Shown here: positions 17,472 through 31,537 of the stretch, in pieces | How the letters are laid out: each line of letters opens with the position of its first letter | How positions within the stretch are numbered: position 1 is the stretch's first letter | Assembly: GCA_019240475.1 (NCBI GenBank) | Contig: JAFAYI010000033.1 | Coordinates: 62,001-126,000, forward strand | Source of the DNA: Acidobacteriaceae bacterium | GTDB taxonomy: Bacteria; Acidobacteriota; Terriglobia; Bryobacterales; Bryobacteraceae | Length of the DNA: 64,000 nucleotides | Reading direction: 5' to 3' | Notes under the pieces: generated by a model | Told to the model about the DNA's origin: nothing | The model's database searches: none | Seen by the model: the letters and a program-made list of their open reading frames with translations, nothing else | Translations under genes and position numbers: made by a program

Positions 17472-17927
17472 ATGCGAAAATGCCTGTCCGCCGTTTTTGT
17501 GTTTGCCGCCGCGGCTTTGTTACTCGCCGCGCCACAAGCCGCCTCGCCGCAAGATTCGAGCTCCGGGGGAACCATCAAGATCAAGCTCGATTACACCGGC
17601 TCGGGCACTGTCGACGAGAATCATAAGATCTATGTGGCGCTGTGGAACTCCGCCGATTTCATGAAAGCCGGCGCCATCCCGGTTGAAGTGACATCCTCTG
17701 CCTCCAAGACAGGGACCGCCACCTTATCGAACGCGAAGGCAGACCCGGCTTATGTCAGCGTCGCCTTCGATCCCACCGGCAAATGGGACGCGCAGTCGGC
17801 GCCCCCCAGCGGTTCCTCGCTCGGAATGTATAGCAAGACCCCGGGGACTCCGGAGCCGATTCACGTCGCCTCCGGAAAAACGGAAACTGTCTCGATCGAA
17901 TTTAACGACGCTGTGAAAGTGCCCTAG
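17472..17927 (+). CDS. Secreted protein of unknown function, DUF2141-like
   Basis: This 151-residue protein has a signal peptide (MRKCLSAVFVFAAAALLLAA, cleavage near residue 25) and a single beta-rich domain. The pattern KIYVALWNSADFMKAGAIPV followed by PAYVSVAFDPTGKWD and a terminal IEFNDAVKV fits small DUF2141-like periplasmic beta-sandwiches, but I see no catalytic residues. The GGGGGG-AG element upstream of the ATG serves as a ribosome-binding site at about seven bases. It lies divergent from the Oar-like receptor and shares 171 bases of upstream region with it, so joint regulation is possible. The last four bases overlap the next convergent gene. Confidence 0.78.
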   Translation: MRKCLSAVFVFAAAALLLAAPQAASPQDSSSGGTIKIKLDYTGSGTVDENHKIYVALWNSADFMKAGAIPVEVTSSASKTGTATLSNAKADPAYVSVAFDPTGKWDAQSAPPSGSSLGMYSKTPGTPEPIHVASGKTETVSIEFNDAVKVP

Positions 17928-18553
17928 AGCTTGGGAGGCGTTGTCGCGCCGGCCGGTGAACTGGAACCGCTTGAATTGGCGCCAGATGAGCCGGCCGCCG
18001 GTTTCGCCTCGCCGGGGTTAGCCGCGTCCGCCGGAGTTCCGCCTGCCTTGACCGCTTTGGCGACAGGCGCGCCTTGCGTCGCCCAGTCGTGCTCCGTCGC
18101 TGCATTTCCAACCACGCCCTTCGCCACATCCTGCTTCACGTCCTGCTTCACGGCCTGGTCCGCTTGCTTCGCAGCTTCATGGGTCCCCGTGCCCACTTCG
18201 AGCACTCTCACGCTCACTCGCTTGACGCCGAACTTCTTGCACTCCGGCGTGCTGGGCACATACAGATCGAGCCGTCGCCCTTCCACCTTGGCGCCGGTGT
18301 CCGCTACAACATACTCGCCCGAGTAACGGCCCGCATGCTTGATCTTGATTCGTGTGCCGATCGGCAGGACCGCGGGGTCGGCCGCCACCACGTGCCGGTG
18401 CGTCCACTGGCCGGAAGCGGTAATTCCGGTCTGGGAATATGCGGTCGCGACGTATCTTCCGTTCAGGCGCGGCGCTCCGGCCCACATAGAGCACAGTGCC
18501 GATGAAACCAAAGCGATTAAGATCCACTTGCTGTTCACAACTTGTAGACGCAT
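17924..18553 (-). CDS. 3D-domain (double-psi beta-barrel) secreted protein, RlpA-like
   Basis: The 209-residue protein has an N-terminal hydrophobic segment (residues 9-27), then YVATAYSQTGITASGQWTHR and VVAADPAVLPIGTRIKIKHA, and then YVVADTGAKVEGRRLDLYVP. The triple-Asp pattern (ADP, ADTG, LDLY) is the 3D domain, a double-psi barrel seen in lytic transglycosylases such as MltA and in Rpf/YocH proteins. It probably trims or binds peptidoglycan at the periplasmic face. The last 60 residues are Ala/Gly/Ser/Pro-rich and likely a disordered linker. The length is usual for stand-alone 3D proteins. It overlaps the convergent DUF2141-like gene by four bases. Confidence 0.85.
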   Translation of the reverse strand: MRLQVVNSKWILIALVSSALCSMWAGAPRLNGRYVATAYSQTGITASGQWTHRHVVAADPAVLPIGTRIKIKHAGRYSGEYVVADTGAKVEGRRLDLYVPSTPECKKFGVKRVSVRVLEVGTGTHEAAKQADQAVKQDVKQDVAKGVVGNAATEHDWATQGAPVAKAVKAGGTPADAANPGEAKPAAGSSGANSSGSSSPAGATTPPKL

Positions 18554-18703
18554 GTCGAGCGGCCAAATGCTTCGATTGGTGGAGTACTAGGTCTCGCGCG
18601 CGAGTCTGTAAGTAATCGGCTTCACTCCTGGGGGCCTATTTACAATGACTCTCGCTGCTAGAATGAAGATTCAATCATCCATCCTCTGGAGGTTTTCTCG
18701 TTC

Positions 18704-19945
18704 ATGGCTGCATCCCCCCGCAGGCGATCGGTCGCCGTCAACATCGGTGGTGTTCAGGTAGGCGGCTCGAACCCTGTCGTTGTGCAATCCATGACGAACA
18801 CCGACACGGCGGATTCCGCTTCTACTGTCAACCAGGTGATGGATCTGGCTCGCGCAGGTTCGGAGCTGGTCCGCGTCACGGTGAACACCGAAGAAGCGGC
18901 ACAGGCGGTTCCGACCATCGTCGGCACTCTTCGAGACTTCGGCGTCGCCGTTCCCATCGTCGGCGACTTCCATTACAACGGCCACATCCTGCTCAAGAAG
19001 TATCCCGCCTGCGCCCGCGCGCTTTCGAAGTACCGCATCAACCCCGGCAACGTAAACATCGGCCGCAAGCAGGACGATAATTTCCGCACCATGATCGAAG
19101 CGGCTATCGAGTACGATCGCCCGGTCCGTATCGGAGTGAATTGGGGCTCGCTTGATTCGGCTCTGCTTACGCGGATGATGGATGAAAATTCGAGGTCCCC
19201 GGCGCCGCTCAGCGCCGCCGAAGTGATGAAGCGCGCCATTGTCGAAAGCGCGCTTCGGAGCGCCGAAAATGCCGAGCGCTACGGCCTTGCGCACGACAAG
19301 ATCGTGCTGAGCGCCAAGGTGTCGAATGTCCAGGACCTGATAGGCGTGTACGAGATGCTGGCGGCGCGCTGCGATTACCCGCTGCACCTCGGGCTCACCG
19401 AAGCCGGTCTCGGATCCAAGGGTATTGTCGTTACCGCCGCCGCTCTTTCGGTGCTTCTGCAAGCCGGAATCGGAGACACGATCCGCGCCTCGCTCACGCC
19501 CTTGCCCAATGGCGATCGCACGGAAGAAGTCGTCGTCTGCCAACAGATCCTCCAGGCCCTGAGTCTGCGCAGCTTCACGCCGCAAGTGGCCGCCTGTCCG
19601 GGTTGCGGCCGCACCACCAGTACCTTTTTCCAGGACATGGCGGATCAAATACAGACCTATTTGCGGGAGCAGATGCCTGTTTGGCGCGAAAAGTACGCGG
19701 GCGTGGAAGAGATGAAGGTCGCGGTTATGGGCTGCGTCGTTAACGGCCCAGGCGAATCCAAACACGCCAATATCGGCATTTCGCTTCCTGGAACGTTTGA
19801 GCAGCCGGTCGCGCCGGTTTATGTGGACGGCAAACTGGTCAAGACGCTTCGTGGAGACGGCATAGTCGCCGAGTTCCGCGGAATGTTGGACGACTATGTC
19901 GCTCGAACATACGGCGCTGCCCAGCCTGCCGCGGTATTGGTTTAG
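18704..19945 (+). CDS. ispG: 4-hydroxy-3-methylbut-2-en-1-yl diphosphate synthase (flavodoxin/ferredoxin)
   Basis: IspG (GcpE) converts methylerythritol cyclodiphosphate to HMBPP, the penultimate step of the MEP isoprenoid pathway, using a [4Fe-4S] cluster. The 413-residue product shows the N-terminal TIM-barrel patterns VVQSMTNTDTADSASTVNQV and VPIVGDFHYNGHILLKKYP. The cluster ligands are Cys298 and Cys301 in CPGCGRTTSTFF, and Cys344 in MGCVVNGPGESKHANIG. It is the short bacterial form without the plant-type insertion. TGGAGG lies about 11 bases before the ATG. It is monocistronic by appearance; neighbours are on the other strand. Confidence 0.97.
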   Translation: MAASPRRRSVAVNIGGVQVGGSNPVVVQSMTNTDTADSASTVNQVMDLARAGSELVRVTVNTEEAAQAVPTIVGTLRDFGVAVPIVGDFHYNGHILLKKYPACARALSKYRINPGNVNIGRKQDDNFRTMIEAAIEYDRPVRIGVNWGSLDSALLTRMMDENSRSPAPLSAAEVMKRAIVESALRSAENAERYGLAHDKIVLSAKVSNVQDLIGVYEMLAARCDYPLHLGLTEAGLGSKGIVVTAAALSVLLQAGIGDTIRASLTPLPNGDRTEEVVVCQQILQALSLRSFTPQVAACPGCGRTTSTFFQDMADQIQTYLREQMPVWREKYAGVEEMKVAVMGCVVNGPGESKHANIGISLPGTFEQPVAPVYVDGKLVKTLRGDGIVAEFRGMLDDYVARTYGAAQPAAVLV

Positions 19946-19986
19946 GCCAGGCAGCGCAATTTTCGAATCGGTGACGTTCCGAGCGC

Positions 19987-20418
19987 CTAGCGCCAGCCCT
20001 CGATCGCATGACGCACGGCGCGCCGCGCATCGTCAATGTGACGAAACGCGCGATCCCGCCACTCTCGCGCCGCCGGATTGTCCTCTTCGCGGGTGATCGC
20101 TTCCCGAGCCCGTCCCAATGCCTCCTCGGCGCGGTGCAGCCGGTCCCGCGGCGCCCAGCGGTCCTGAACCGGAGGATGCGCGTCCGGGTTCCGGCCATCG
20201 TCCATCGCCGCGCGTCGGAGTTCTTCGACCGCTCTGTCGATCTCTCCAATCGCGCGCTCACGGTCCGGTCCCACGCGGCCCCAATCCCCGTGCTCCAGCA
20301 GCGCCCTCGCATATCTCAAGTCCGAAAGCGCGTGCAGGTAACCCGGATGTCTTTGCGCCATTACAGCGAACGGCAGGGCGACAACCAGCGCCAATACTGT
20401 TACTGCGGTCTTCAACAT
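19987..20418 (-). CDS. Secreted helical hypothetical protein
   Basis: The start at 20418 is chosen because AGGAGG lies five bases before that ATG and because the product then begins with a clean signal peptide (MLKTAVTVLALVVALPFAVMA). The mature part of about 120 residues is rich in Arg, Ala and Glu, with repeated amphipathic helices (YLHALSDLRYARALLEHGDW, REAITREEDNPAAREWRDRA, HIDDARRAVRHAI). It resembles small periplasmic helical-bundle proteins that are frequent in Acidobacteriota. No function is recognised. It lies convergent to ispG and downstream of the UPF0182 gene orientation, not obviously in an operon. Confidence 0.75.
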   Translation of the reverse strand: MLKTAVTVLALVVALPFAVMAQRHPGYLHALSDLRYARALLEHGDWGRVGPDRERAIGEIDRAVEELRRAAMDDGRNPDAHPPVQDRWAPRDRLHRAEEALGRAREAITREEDNPAAREWRDRAFRHIDDARRAVRHAIEGWR

Positions 20419-20538
20419 CCTCTCCTCCTCTATCGCGCACCACGGACGCCGAACGCCCTGTGCGCTCCTATAAGTCATGTATCACGAATTCGGGTATTTT
20501 CTCCAGAGGGTTCTAGCCGATACAGTGAGAGACGCGCC

Positions 20539-23250
20539 TTATTTCTGCGCCAGGCCTTGTATGGCGTCAAGTTCTTTACCGGCTTCGGCCCATTTGCCTT
20601 GGGCGCTTAACTCGCGGTAGCGGCGCAGATGATCCCGAATCTGCTCGAGCGCTTGCGCCGCCTGCGCCGAAGGAGGCGCATTGCCCGCGCCCCGAGCCGC
20701 TTGCGCCAGCGCCGGCGCGGCGCCCTGCCCCGCGTTTTCGGTTCCTCCCAGGGAATCGATCAGTTGCGATAAAGCCTGCTCATAGGTATCGGCGTAAGCC
20801 AGGCGATTGCCCATCGCCAGCGCCACTTTCTTCAACTGCGGCATGCTTGCCTGCGCGGCTTGAATATAAATCGGCTCGACATATAGAAAACTATCGTCGA
20901 TCGGCAGCACCAAGGTCTGCCCGCGCAGCACTTGCGACCCTTGCTGGTTCCAGAGCGTCAGGTCCTTGGAAATATTCTGGTCCTGATTGATCCGAGCGTC
21001 GATCTGCATCGGCCCGTAGATAATGTTCTGCTTAGTAAGTTGCTCGAATACTAGCTCGCCCAGATGCTCGCCGTCGCAGCGCGCATACATTACCCCGATC
21101 AGGTTGTCCTTATTCGCAGGAGTAAATGTCGTGATCAACATAAACTCCGGCGTATTGCTCCCCGGTAGCGTGGCTACAACATAGGTCGGCGAAACGGCAT
21201 TCGATCCCGCATTCTGCCCGCTCCCGGTCTTCGCCAGGTCCCACAGATCCGCGCGATTGTAAAACGCCTCGGGATCTCGCATATGAAACAGCCGGTACAT
21301 TTCGGCCTGCGTGCTAAACAGCGTTTCCGGATACCGGACATGCGCTCGCAAGTCCGCGGGCATCGCCGAGGCCGGCTTGAACAACTGGGGGAACAGCCTG
21401 CCGTAGGCTTGAATTAGAACGTCTCCCGGGTCGAAAACGTAAAGGTTCGTCTCTCCGGTATACGCATCGATCGTCGCTTTAACGGAATTTCGGATGTAAT
21501 TGATCTGTCCGTTGGCTAAGTCCATCTCGCGCGAATAAGGATGCGCGTCCGAAGTCATATAGCCATCTACAATCCAAACCAGCCGGCCCCCGTCCGTCAG
21601 CACCAGGTAAGGATCTGTATCCCAGGTCAGAAAACCCGCCAGGGTGGAAAGGCGTTCGATGATCGGGCGGTGAATCATCATGCGGCTATGAGAATTCAAG
21701 TAACTCGTCAACAGCACGTTCAGATCGCCGTACTGCACGGCCGCGCACAAACGTATTAGAGGCGATACCTCAAACCCGCCTTTGCCGGAGTAGGTCGTGT
21801 ACCGGCTTTCCGAGCCGAAGGGATAATTGAACTCCTGCTGATTCGTATCCAGGTAGACCGGTTCATGCGCCACTTCGCTGTAATAAATCTCCGGCTGCGT
21901 CACCTTCAGGCTTTTGCTAGTCACGACCGGCGGCGCGTCCTTCACAAACAGCACCGGCAACCCGTCCGGAGTGATCCGGTTCGACTCGGCCATGACGATC
22001 CCATAGCCGTGCGTATAGATCAGGTGCGTATTGATCCACCGCGTTCCCGCCGCCCCTAGTTGCCGGATATCCAGCTCGCGCGGAGCAACCAACACCTGCC
22101 GCAATTGACCGTCTATCGTGTAGCGGTCTACGTCCGTGTCCATGTACACGTAGGGCCGCAAGGGCTGAATCTGCGAGATAGTGTCGTGGAAAGCGCGCCA
22201 ATCCCACAGCCGTACGTTATCGAGCAGAGCCTTGTGGGACGCATAGTCGAACGGCATCTCCGGCGACGCTTCGAGCGTGGTCTCTTTGACGCGCTGAGTC
22301 AGGCTGTATCCCGAGCGCGTCGCGCGAATGTGATGAGCGATATACGGCCGTTCGAGCGCGAGTTCGTTCGGACGCACGTAGAAGTTCGAAACCAGCGAAG
22401 GCACGATGTAGCGCACCGGCAAAATGGCCAATAGCGCCAGCGCCCATTTGGCCTTTCTCGCCAGCACGAGCGCCGCGGCCGCAAGCGCGCCGAGGATCAT
22501 CAGCCACTGCAGGGGCAGCGCGACATGGTCCGCCACCCAATCGACGCCGACCAGATAGGCCCCATGGTCTTCGACCAACATGCCGTAGCGGCTGAAATAA
22601 AACTTGATCGCAAGGCCCGCTAACAGCAGCGCGGCCACCAGGCGTACAAACACCGAGTTGAACGCGCTCGATACGGAAATCTCCCGGTCGAACTCAAAGC
22701 GCCCGGACTGCAGGTTTGGAATGCGGCTGCTCAGATTCTCGGCGTTCGAGGCGAGCCAATAGATGATGAGCGCGAGCACCGACCCGGCGAGCGCCACGCG
22801 CAGCAGCATCTTATAAAACGGGAGCGCGAAGAAATAGAAGTGCAGCCCCTGGCCGAAGATGGGGTCCCTATATTCGGCAGAGGACGCCGCCAAGCGCAGT
22901 CCGCCGAAATACTTGACGGCCGTCCAACTGTCGACCGTCGCATTGGCCACTCCGATGGCCAGCAACGCCAAAACCAGGAGCGCGAGCCGCGCTACCAGGC
23001 GGCGGCTTAGAAACCCGAAAACCGGCGCGTCCTTCTCTCGCCGGAAACCGAGTTCGAAGGCTACCCAGAAGGCGCAGAACAGAATCACCACCGCGACGGC
23101 GATCGGCCCTGTGCCGTACAGCCAGAGATTCACCCAGGTATCGACTTGGCCGACTTCGGACCACCACGAATAATCGATGAGCGTGCTCGCAAGAAAGCGC
23201 GAGCAAAGCAACAGGATGAGCAGCGTCGCCGCGATCCAGATCAGCCTCAA
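20539..23250 (-). CDS. UPF0182 family membrane protein
   Basis: The 903-residue product has the family layout: about seven transmembrane helices in the first 300 residues (first at 5-25), then a long extracytoplasmic region. Family patterns are DYSWWSEVGQVDTW, NVRLWDWRAFHDTISQIQPL, LPVLFVKDAPPV, FLTWDTDPYLVLTDGGRLVW and YMTSDAHPYSREMDLANGQI. UPF0182 proteins (COG1615) occur in actinobacteria, cyanobacteria and acidobacteria and have no settled function. The C-terminal tail is Ala/Gln-rich with a final coiled segment (about 860-903). The gene stands alone; LysR lies 34 bases away on the same strand, upstream. Confidence 0.92.
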   Translation of the reverse strand: MRLIWIAATLLILLLCSRFLASTLIDYSWWSEVGQVDTWVNLWLYGTGPIAVAVVILFCAFWVAFELGFRREKDAPVFGFLSRRLVARLALLVLALLAIGVANATVDSWTAVKYFGGLRLAASSAEYRDPIFGQGLHFYFFALPFYKMLLRVALAGSVLALIIYWLASNAENLSSRIPNLQSGRFEFDREISVSSAFNSVFVRLVAALLLAGLAIKFYFSRYGMLVEDHGAYLVGVDWVADHVALPLQWLMILGALAAAALVLARKAKWALALLAILPVRYIVPSLVSNFYVRPNELALERPYIAHHIRATRSGYSLTQRVKETTLEASPEMPFDYASHKALLDNVRLWDWRAFHDTISQIQPLRPYVYMDTDVDRYTIDGQLRQVLVAPRELDIRQLGAAGTRWINTHLIYTHGYGIVMAESNRITPDGLPVLFVKDAPPVVTSKSLKVTQPEIYYSEVAHEPVYLDTNQQEFNYPFGSESRYTTYSGKGGFEVSPLIRLCAAVQYGDLNVLLTSYLNSHSRMMIHRPIIERLSTLAGFLTWDTDPYLVLTDGGRLVWIVDGYMTSDAHPYSREMDLANGQINYIRNSVKATIDAYTGETNLYVFDPGDVLIQAYGRLFPQLFKPASAMPADLRAHVRYPETLFSTQAEMYRLFHMRDPEAFYNRADLWDLAKTGSGQNAGSNAVSPTYVVATLPGSNTPEFMLITTFTPANKDNLIGVMYARCDGEHLGELVFEQLTKQNIIYGPMQIDARINQDQNISKDLTLWNQQGSQVLRGQTLVLPIDDSFLYVEPIYIQAAQASMPQLKKVALAMGNRLAYADTYEQALSQLIDSLGGTENAGQGAAPALAQAARGAGNAPPSAQAAQALEQIRDHLRRYRELSAQGKWAEAGKELDAIQGLAQK

Positions 23251-23284
23251 CCGGCGCCGGTCGCGCTGCCCGATGTATCTCGTT

Positions 23285-24217
23285 TCAGGTGGCAGACAGC
23301 GCTAGTATAGCGGAGTTCGCGTCCGTGGCAGGCGTCTCTTCGCTACCCCGGAGCAGTGAAAGCAGCCCGCCCGTGACCGGATTGAACACCTTGCGCCGGC
23401 GATGAATGATGCGTACCGGCCGGTATAATTCCGCCGGGTGCAGGCGCAGCGCCACGATCCGTCCCTGCGCCAGGTCCTCTCTCATCACCCGCTTGGGCAT
23501 GATGCTGATACCGGCGCCATGCGCCACCGCTTCCTTGATCATCTGGATGTTGTCGAAATGCATCGCCCGCTCTACGCTGACCCGGTGTTCGCGCAGGTAG
23601 CGGTCGATCTGACCCTCGATCGGCAAGTCGTCATCGAAGCCGACAAACGCCTCGCCTTCGAGCGCCGACGGGGGCACCGACCGCTTTTTCGCCAGCGGAT
23701 GCTGAGGCGCGACGGCGACCACCATCTCCTCATCGCGCCACGGAAGCGCCACAATTTCGCGCGAGGATTCGGCATAGCTCATCAGCCCCAGGTCGGCCTG
23801 ATCTTCTTCCACTGCCTCCCACACGCGCTCCGGCCGCAGATAAGAAACTTGCAGCGCGGCCTCCGGAAAGCGCCGCGCGAATCTCGCCTCAATCTGCGAC
23901 ATCTCCGAAAGCCCCACCGAATAAATCGCCGCGAGCCGCGCCGTCCCGTTCGCCTGCTTCGTCAGCCGATCGAGCGACGCCTCCAACTCGTCGTGCCTTC
24001 GCAACACATCGCGGCAGTACTCCAGGTAGAGCTTCCCGGCTTCGGTCACCGCCAGCGGGCGTGTGCTGCGGTCGAACAGTTCCACGCCTAAGCTGCGCTC
24101 CACTTCCTGGATCTGCTGGCTTACGGCCGATTGGCTGATGCCGTTCATGCGCGCCGCTTTACTGACACTCCGAAGGTGGGCCACATCGCGGATCAAACGT
24201 AGATTCGCAGGCGTCAC
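23285..24217 (-). CDS. LysR-family transcriptional regulator, GltC-like by position
   Basis: The 310-residue protein has an N-terminal winged helix-turn-helix (residues about 1-60: SVSKAARMNGISQSAVSQQI, then VELFDRSTRPLAVTEAG) and a C-terminal effector-binding domain (about 90-290) with the usual two subdomains. It is divergent from gltB and gltD, with 117 bases between. In Bacillus subtilis the LysR protein GltC has the same arrangement and activates gltAB, so control of glutamate synthase is the natural guess. Autoregulation from the shared region is expected of the family. The effector cannot be read. The intergenic region contains an AT-rich imperfect dyad (ATAAGATTTTCTAATTAT) near 24233-24250 that may be a binding site. 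Confidence 0.92.
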   Translation of the reverse strand: MTPANLRLIRDVAHLRSVSKAARMNGISQSAVSQQIQEVERSLGVELFDRSTRPLAVTEAGKLYLEYCRDVLRRHDELEASLDRLTKQANGTARLAAIYSVGLSEMSQIEARFARRFPEAALQVSYLRPERVWEAVEEDQADLGLMSYAESSREIVALPWRDEEMVVAVAPQHPLAKKRSVPPSALEGEAFVGFDDDLPIEGQIDRYLREHRVSVERAMHFDNIQMIKEAVAHGAGISIMPKRVMREDLAQGRIVALRLHPAELYRPVRIIHRRRKVFNPVTGGLLSLLRGSEETPATDANSAILALSAT

Positions 24218-24270
24218 GACCTTCTACATTAACATAAGATTTTCTAATTATGCGTAACCATAGATTCGAT

Positions 24271-24299
24271 TTGACTGATAGTACAGTACTGGCTATACT
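24271..24299 (+). promoter_or_regulatory. Sigma70 promoter of gltBD
   Basis: TTGACT (24271-24276), a spacer of exactly 17 bases and TATACT (24294-24299) give a near-consensus vegetative promoter. The expected start near 24306 leaves a leader of about 29 bases. GAGGGG lies about eight bases before the GTG start codon of gltB at 24335. The LysR dyad candidate lies just upstream of the -35 element, where an activator would sit. Confidence 0.75.
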
Positions 24300-24334
24300 C
24301 GAAGGTCAAACCTCTCTGTCGAGGGGATAACGAC

Positions 24335-28921
<4,587 letters not shown>

Positions 28922-28923
28922 CC

Positions 28924-30348
28924 GTGGGCAAGATCACCGGCTTCCTGGAATATGCTCGCGAGACGCCCGGCCGCCGGCCCGTGCTCGAACGCGTCAACGA
29001 TTGGTTCGAGGTTTACCAGGACTTTCCATCTCAAAAGGTACAGAAGCAGGCTGGGCGCTGCATGGATTGCGGTATTCCCTTTTGCCATACTGGTTGCCCT
29101 GTTCACAATCTGATTCCGGATTGGAACGATCTGGTGTGGAAGGGGCGATGGCCGGACGCGCTTCGAACCCTTCACGCGACTAACAATTTCCCGGAGTTTA
29201 CCGGCCGAGTCTGCCCGGCGCCCTGCGAACCGGCCTGCGTGCTCGGAATCAACGAGCCTCCCGTGACGATCAAGCTCGTCGAGCAGAGCATCATCGACCG
29301 GGCGTTCGCCGAAGGGTGGGTGTTGCCGGAACCGCCCCGCCGCCGGACTGGCAAACGGGTGGCGATCGTCGGATCGGGGCCGGCGGGCCTGGCCGCGGCG
29401 CAGCAGCTCAACCGCGCCGGCCATTTGGTCAGGGTCTTTGAAAAAGAGGACCGGATCGGCGGCCTGTTGCGCTACGGCATCCCCGACTTCAAGCTCGAAA
29501 AAAGCGTGATCGATCGGAGGATGGAGCAGTTGCGCGCCGAAGGCGTCGAATTTCGGGAGGGAGTCCACGTCGGCGTCGATATAAGAGGGGACGAACTGGT
29601 CCGGGGATACGATGCCGTCCTGCTGGGCCTCGGCGCGGAGCAGCCGCGCGATCTCCAGATTCCCGGCCGTGAGCTGAACGGCATTCATTTCGCGATGGAT
29701 TATCTGGTTCAACAGAACAAGCGAGGGGTCGGCCACCGGTTCAGCCAGGACCAGGAGATTTCGGCTACCGGTAAACGGGTGGTCATCATTGGCGGCGGCG
29801 ACACCGGGGTCGATTGCCTCGGCACTGCGCATCGGCAGCGAGCCGCAAGCGTTCATCAGCTTCAGATTCATCCTTTGCCGCCGGAAGATCGGCATCCCTC
29901 GACACCGTGGCCTCTATGGCCGCTGCTCTTGCGCATCGAAGCCGCTCATGAGGAAGGCGGCGTGCGCGAGTGGAGCGTGCTCACGACCGGCTTCAGCGGC
30001 GATGAGCAGGGCAATGTCGGCAAACTTCACTGCGTGCGCGTCGGCCCGAAACCGTCCCTCGAACGCATGCCTGGTAGCGAGTTTTATCTGGATGCCGACC
30101 TGGTGCTGATCGCCATCGGCTTCTCGGGTCCGGTGCGCCACGGACTGCTCGACCAACTGCCGCTCAGTTTAGACCCGCGCGGCAACGTCCACACCGACAC
30201 GGCTTATATGACCTCGCTCCCCGGCGTCTTCGCCGCTGGCGACGCGCGGCGCGGTCAATCGCTAGTGGTTTGGGCGATCGCCGAAGGCCGGAAAGCAGCC
30301 CACCATATCGACCGTTTTCTGATGGGCTCCAGCCAATTGCCGCTGTAG
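28924..30348 (+). CDS. gltD: Glutamate synthase small (beta) subunit
   Basis: The 474-residue subunit feeds NADPH electrons to GltB. The N-terminal region has the Fe-S cysteine pattern CMDCGIPFCHTGCPVHNLIP (about residues 42-61), followed by CPAPCEPACVLG. Two dinucleotide folds follow: the FAD motif VAIVGSGPAGLAAAQQLNRAG (about 142-162) and the NADPH motif VVIIGGGDTGVDCLGTAHRQ (about 285-304). A terminal VFAAGDARRGQSLVVWAI motif closes FAD binding. The start is GTG, two bases past the gltB stop. Length and domain order are standard for bacterial NADPH-dependent glutamate synthase. Confidence 0.98.
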   Translation: MGKITGFLEYARETPGRRPVLERVNDWFEVYQDFPSQKVQKQAGRCMDCGIPFCHTGCPVHNLIPDWNDLVWKGRWPDALRTLHATNNFPEFTGRVCPAPCEPACVLGINEPPVTIKLVEQSIIDRAFAEGWVLPEPPRRRTGKRVAIVGSGPAGLAAAQQLNRAGHLVRVFEKEDRIGGLLRYGIPDFKLEKSVIDRRMEQLRAEGVEFREGVHVGVDIRGDELVRGYDAVLLGLGAEQPRDLQIPGRELNGIHFAMDYLVQQNKRGVGHRFSQDQEISATGKRVVIIGGGDTGVDCLGTAHRQRAASVHQLQIHPLPPEDRHPSTPWPLWPLLLRIEAAHEEGGVREWSVLTTGFSGDEQGNVGKLHCVRVGPKPSLERMPGSEFYLDADLVLIAIGFSGPVRHGLLDQLPLSLDPRGNVHTDTAYMTSLPGVFAAGDARRGQSLVVWAIAEGRKAAHHIDRFLMGSSQLPL

Positions 30349-30370
30349 GCGGCAAGTTCTCCTGCGTTCG

Positions 30371-31537
30371 CTACTTCTTCGATGACTTAGCGGTCCGGGC
30401 CATCTCGGGCTGCGCGGTGACGGCCGCCGCCACTGCCGGCATTTTCACGTTGTCGCCGATCATGCTCGCCATGGCGTGCACTTCCAGCCCCTCGGCTTCC
30501 TTAGTAAATAAGAGACATCCGCGCTCGGCGTCGAAATCGGCCTGAACCCAGTCTCCGCCGTTCACCTGGCTCGTCGCCATCAGGTTCGATAACGGATGAA
30601 CCAGCAGGCGTTCAATCGCGCGTTTCAGGTGACGCGCACCGTACTTCACGTCCGTGCCTTCGCCCAATAAAAAGTTCTTGCCGGCGTCCGATACCGTGAC
30701 GACAAATGACTTATCGGTGGGCGAAAGGAAGATGCGCTGCTGTACTTGTCCTAGTTCAAGATCCAAAATCCGCCGCAGCTCCGGTTCGCCCAGTGGCTTG
30801 AACACCACCACTTTGTCGATTCGGTTCATAAATTCCGGAGTGAACTTACGGCGTGCCGCTTCGACACCGCTCCTGGACATCTTCTTGCTGAGTTGCTCGT
30901 CAACCGCGGTCGGTTGAGCGCACATGCTCGCCCGCTGGAAGCCGAGTTTCGGAGATACTAGGGCGCTCATCTCGGCGGATCCCAAGTTGCTGGTCATGAA
31001 AATCATGGCCCGCGAGAAATCCACTTTGCGGTTGTCGCCTAATGTCAGAGTGGCCTTGTCGAGGATGCCTAGCAGGAGGTTCCAGAGGGCGTCGCTCGCT
31101 TTCTCAATCTCATCGAAAAGGATGAAGCTGAGCTTTACTGTATCCGTATGGTGCTGGTTGATGACCTCCTGGCTCAGCAGCGGATGCGTCTCCCGATGCC
31201 CCAAATAGCCCGGAGGCGAACCGATCAGTTTCGCAATTTCATGGCTGTGCTGAAACTCGGCGCAGTCGATCTTGATGACGGCTCGATGGTTGTGCACCAG
31301 CGCCTCAGCAGTGGCTTCCACGGTCCGCGTCTTGCCAGAGCCCGTGGGGCCGAGAAAGAGGAAGTTGCCCACGGGACGGCCGGGCGCCGATAGACCCGTG
31401 ATGTGCATCTGATAAATGTTGACGATCTGCTCGACTGCTTCGTCCTGCCCAACCACAAGCTTCAGCAGTGTCCTCTCTAAAGACTCGGCGTCCTTACCGG
31501 TTTTGGTAGGGTCGAGCACTTTTCTCAGCCGGCTCAT
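30371..31537 (-). CDS. Stand-alone Clp-type AAA+ ATPase (ClpB/ClpA D2-like)
   Basis: The 388-residue protein has one AAA+ module: Walker A GPTGSGKT (about residues 68-75), Walker B ILFDEIEKASD (about 138-148), sensor-1 region MIFMTSNLGSAEM, arginine-finger region FTPEFMNRIDKVVVF and the Clp C-terminal small domain with the sensor-2 Arg in YGARHLKRAIERLL (about 326-340). It matches the second AAA module (D2) of ClpA/ClpB class I unfoldases. There is no N-domain, first AAA module, ClpX zinc finger or clear ClpP-docking loop. GAGGGG lies nine bases before the ATG. It probably works as a hexameric remodelling enzyme with an unknown client. It stands alone, convergent with gltD. Confidence 0.88.
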   Translation of the reverse strand: MSRLRKVLDPTKTGKDAESLERTLLKLVVGQDEAVEQIVNIYQMHITGLSAPGRPVGNFLFLGPTGSGKTRTVEATAEALVHNHRAVIKIDCAEFQHSHEIAKLIGSPPGYLGHRETHPLLSQEVINQHHTDTVKLSFILFDEIEKASDALWNLLLGILDKATLTLGDNRKVDFSRAMIFMTSNLGSAEMSALVSPKLGFQRASMCAQPTAVDEQLSKKMSRSGVEAARRKFTPEFMNRIDKVVVFKPLGEPELRRILDLELGQVQQRIFLSPTDKSFVVTVSDAGKNFLLGEGTDVKYGARHLKRAIERLLVHPLSNLMATSQVNGGDWVQADFDAERGCLLFTKEAEGLEVHAMASMIGDNVKMPAVAAAVTAQPEMARTAKSSKK

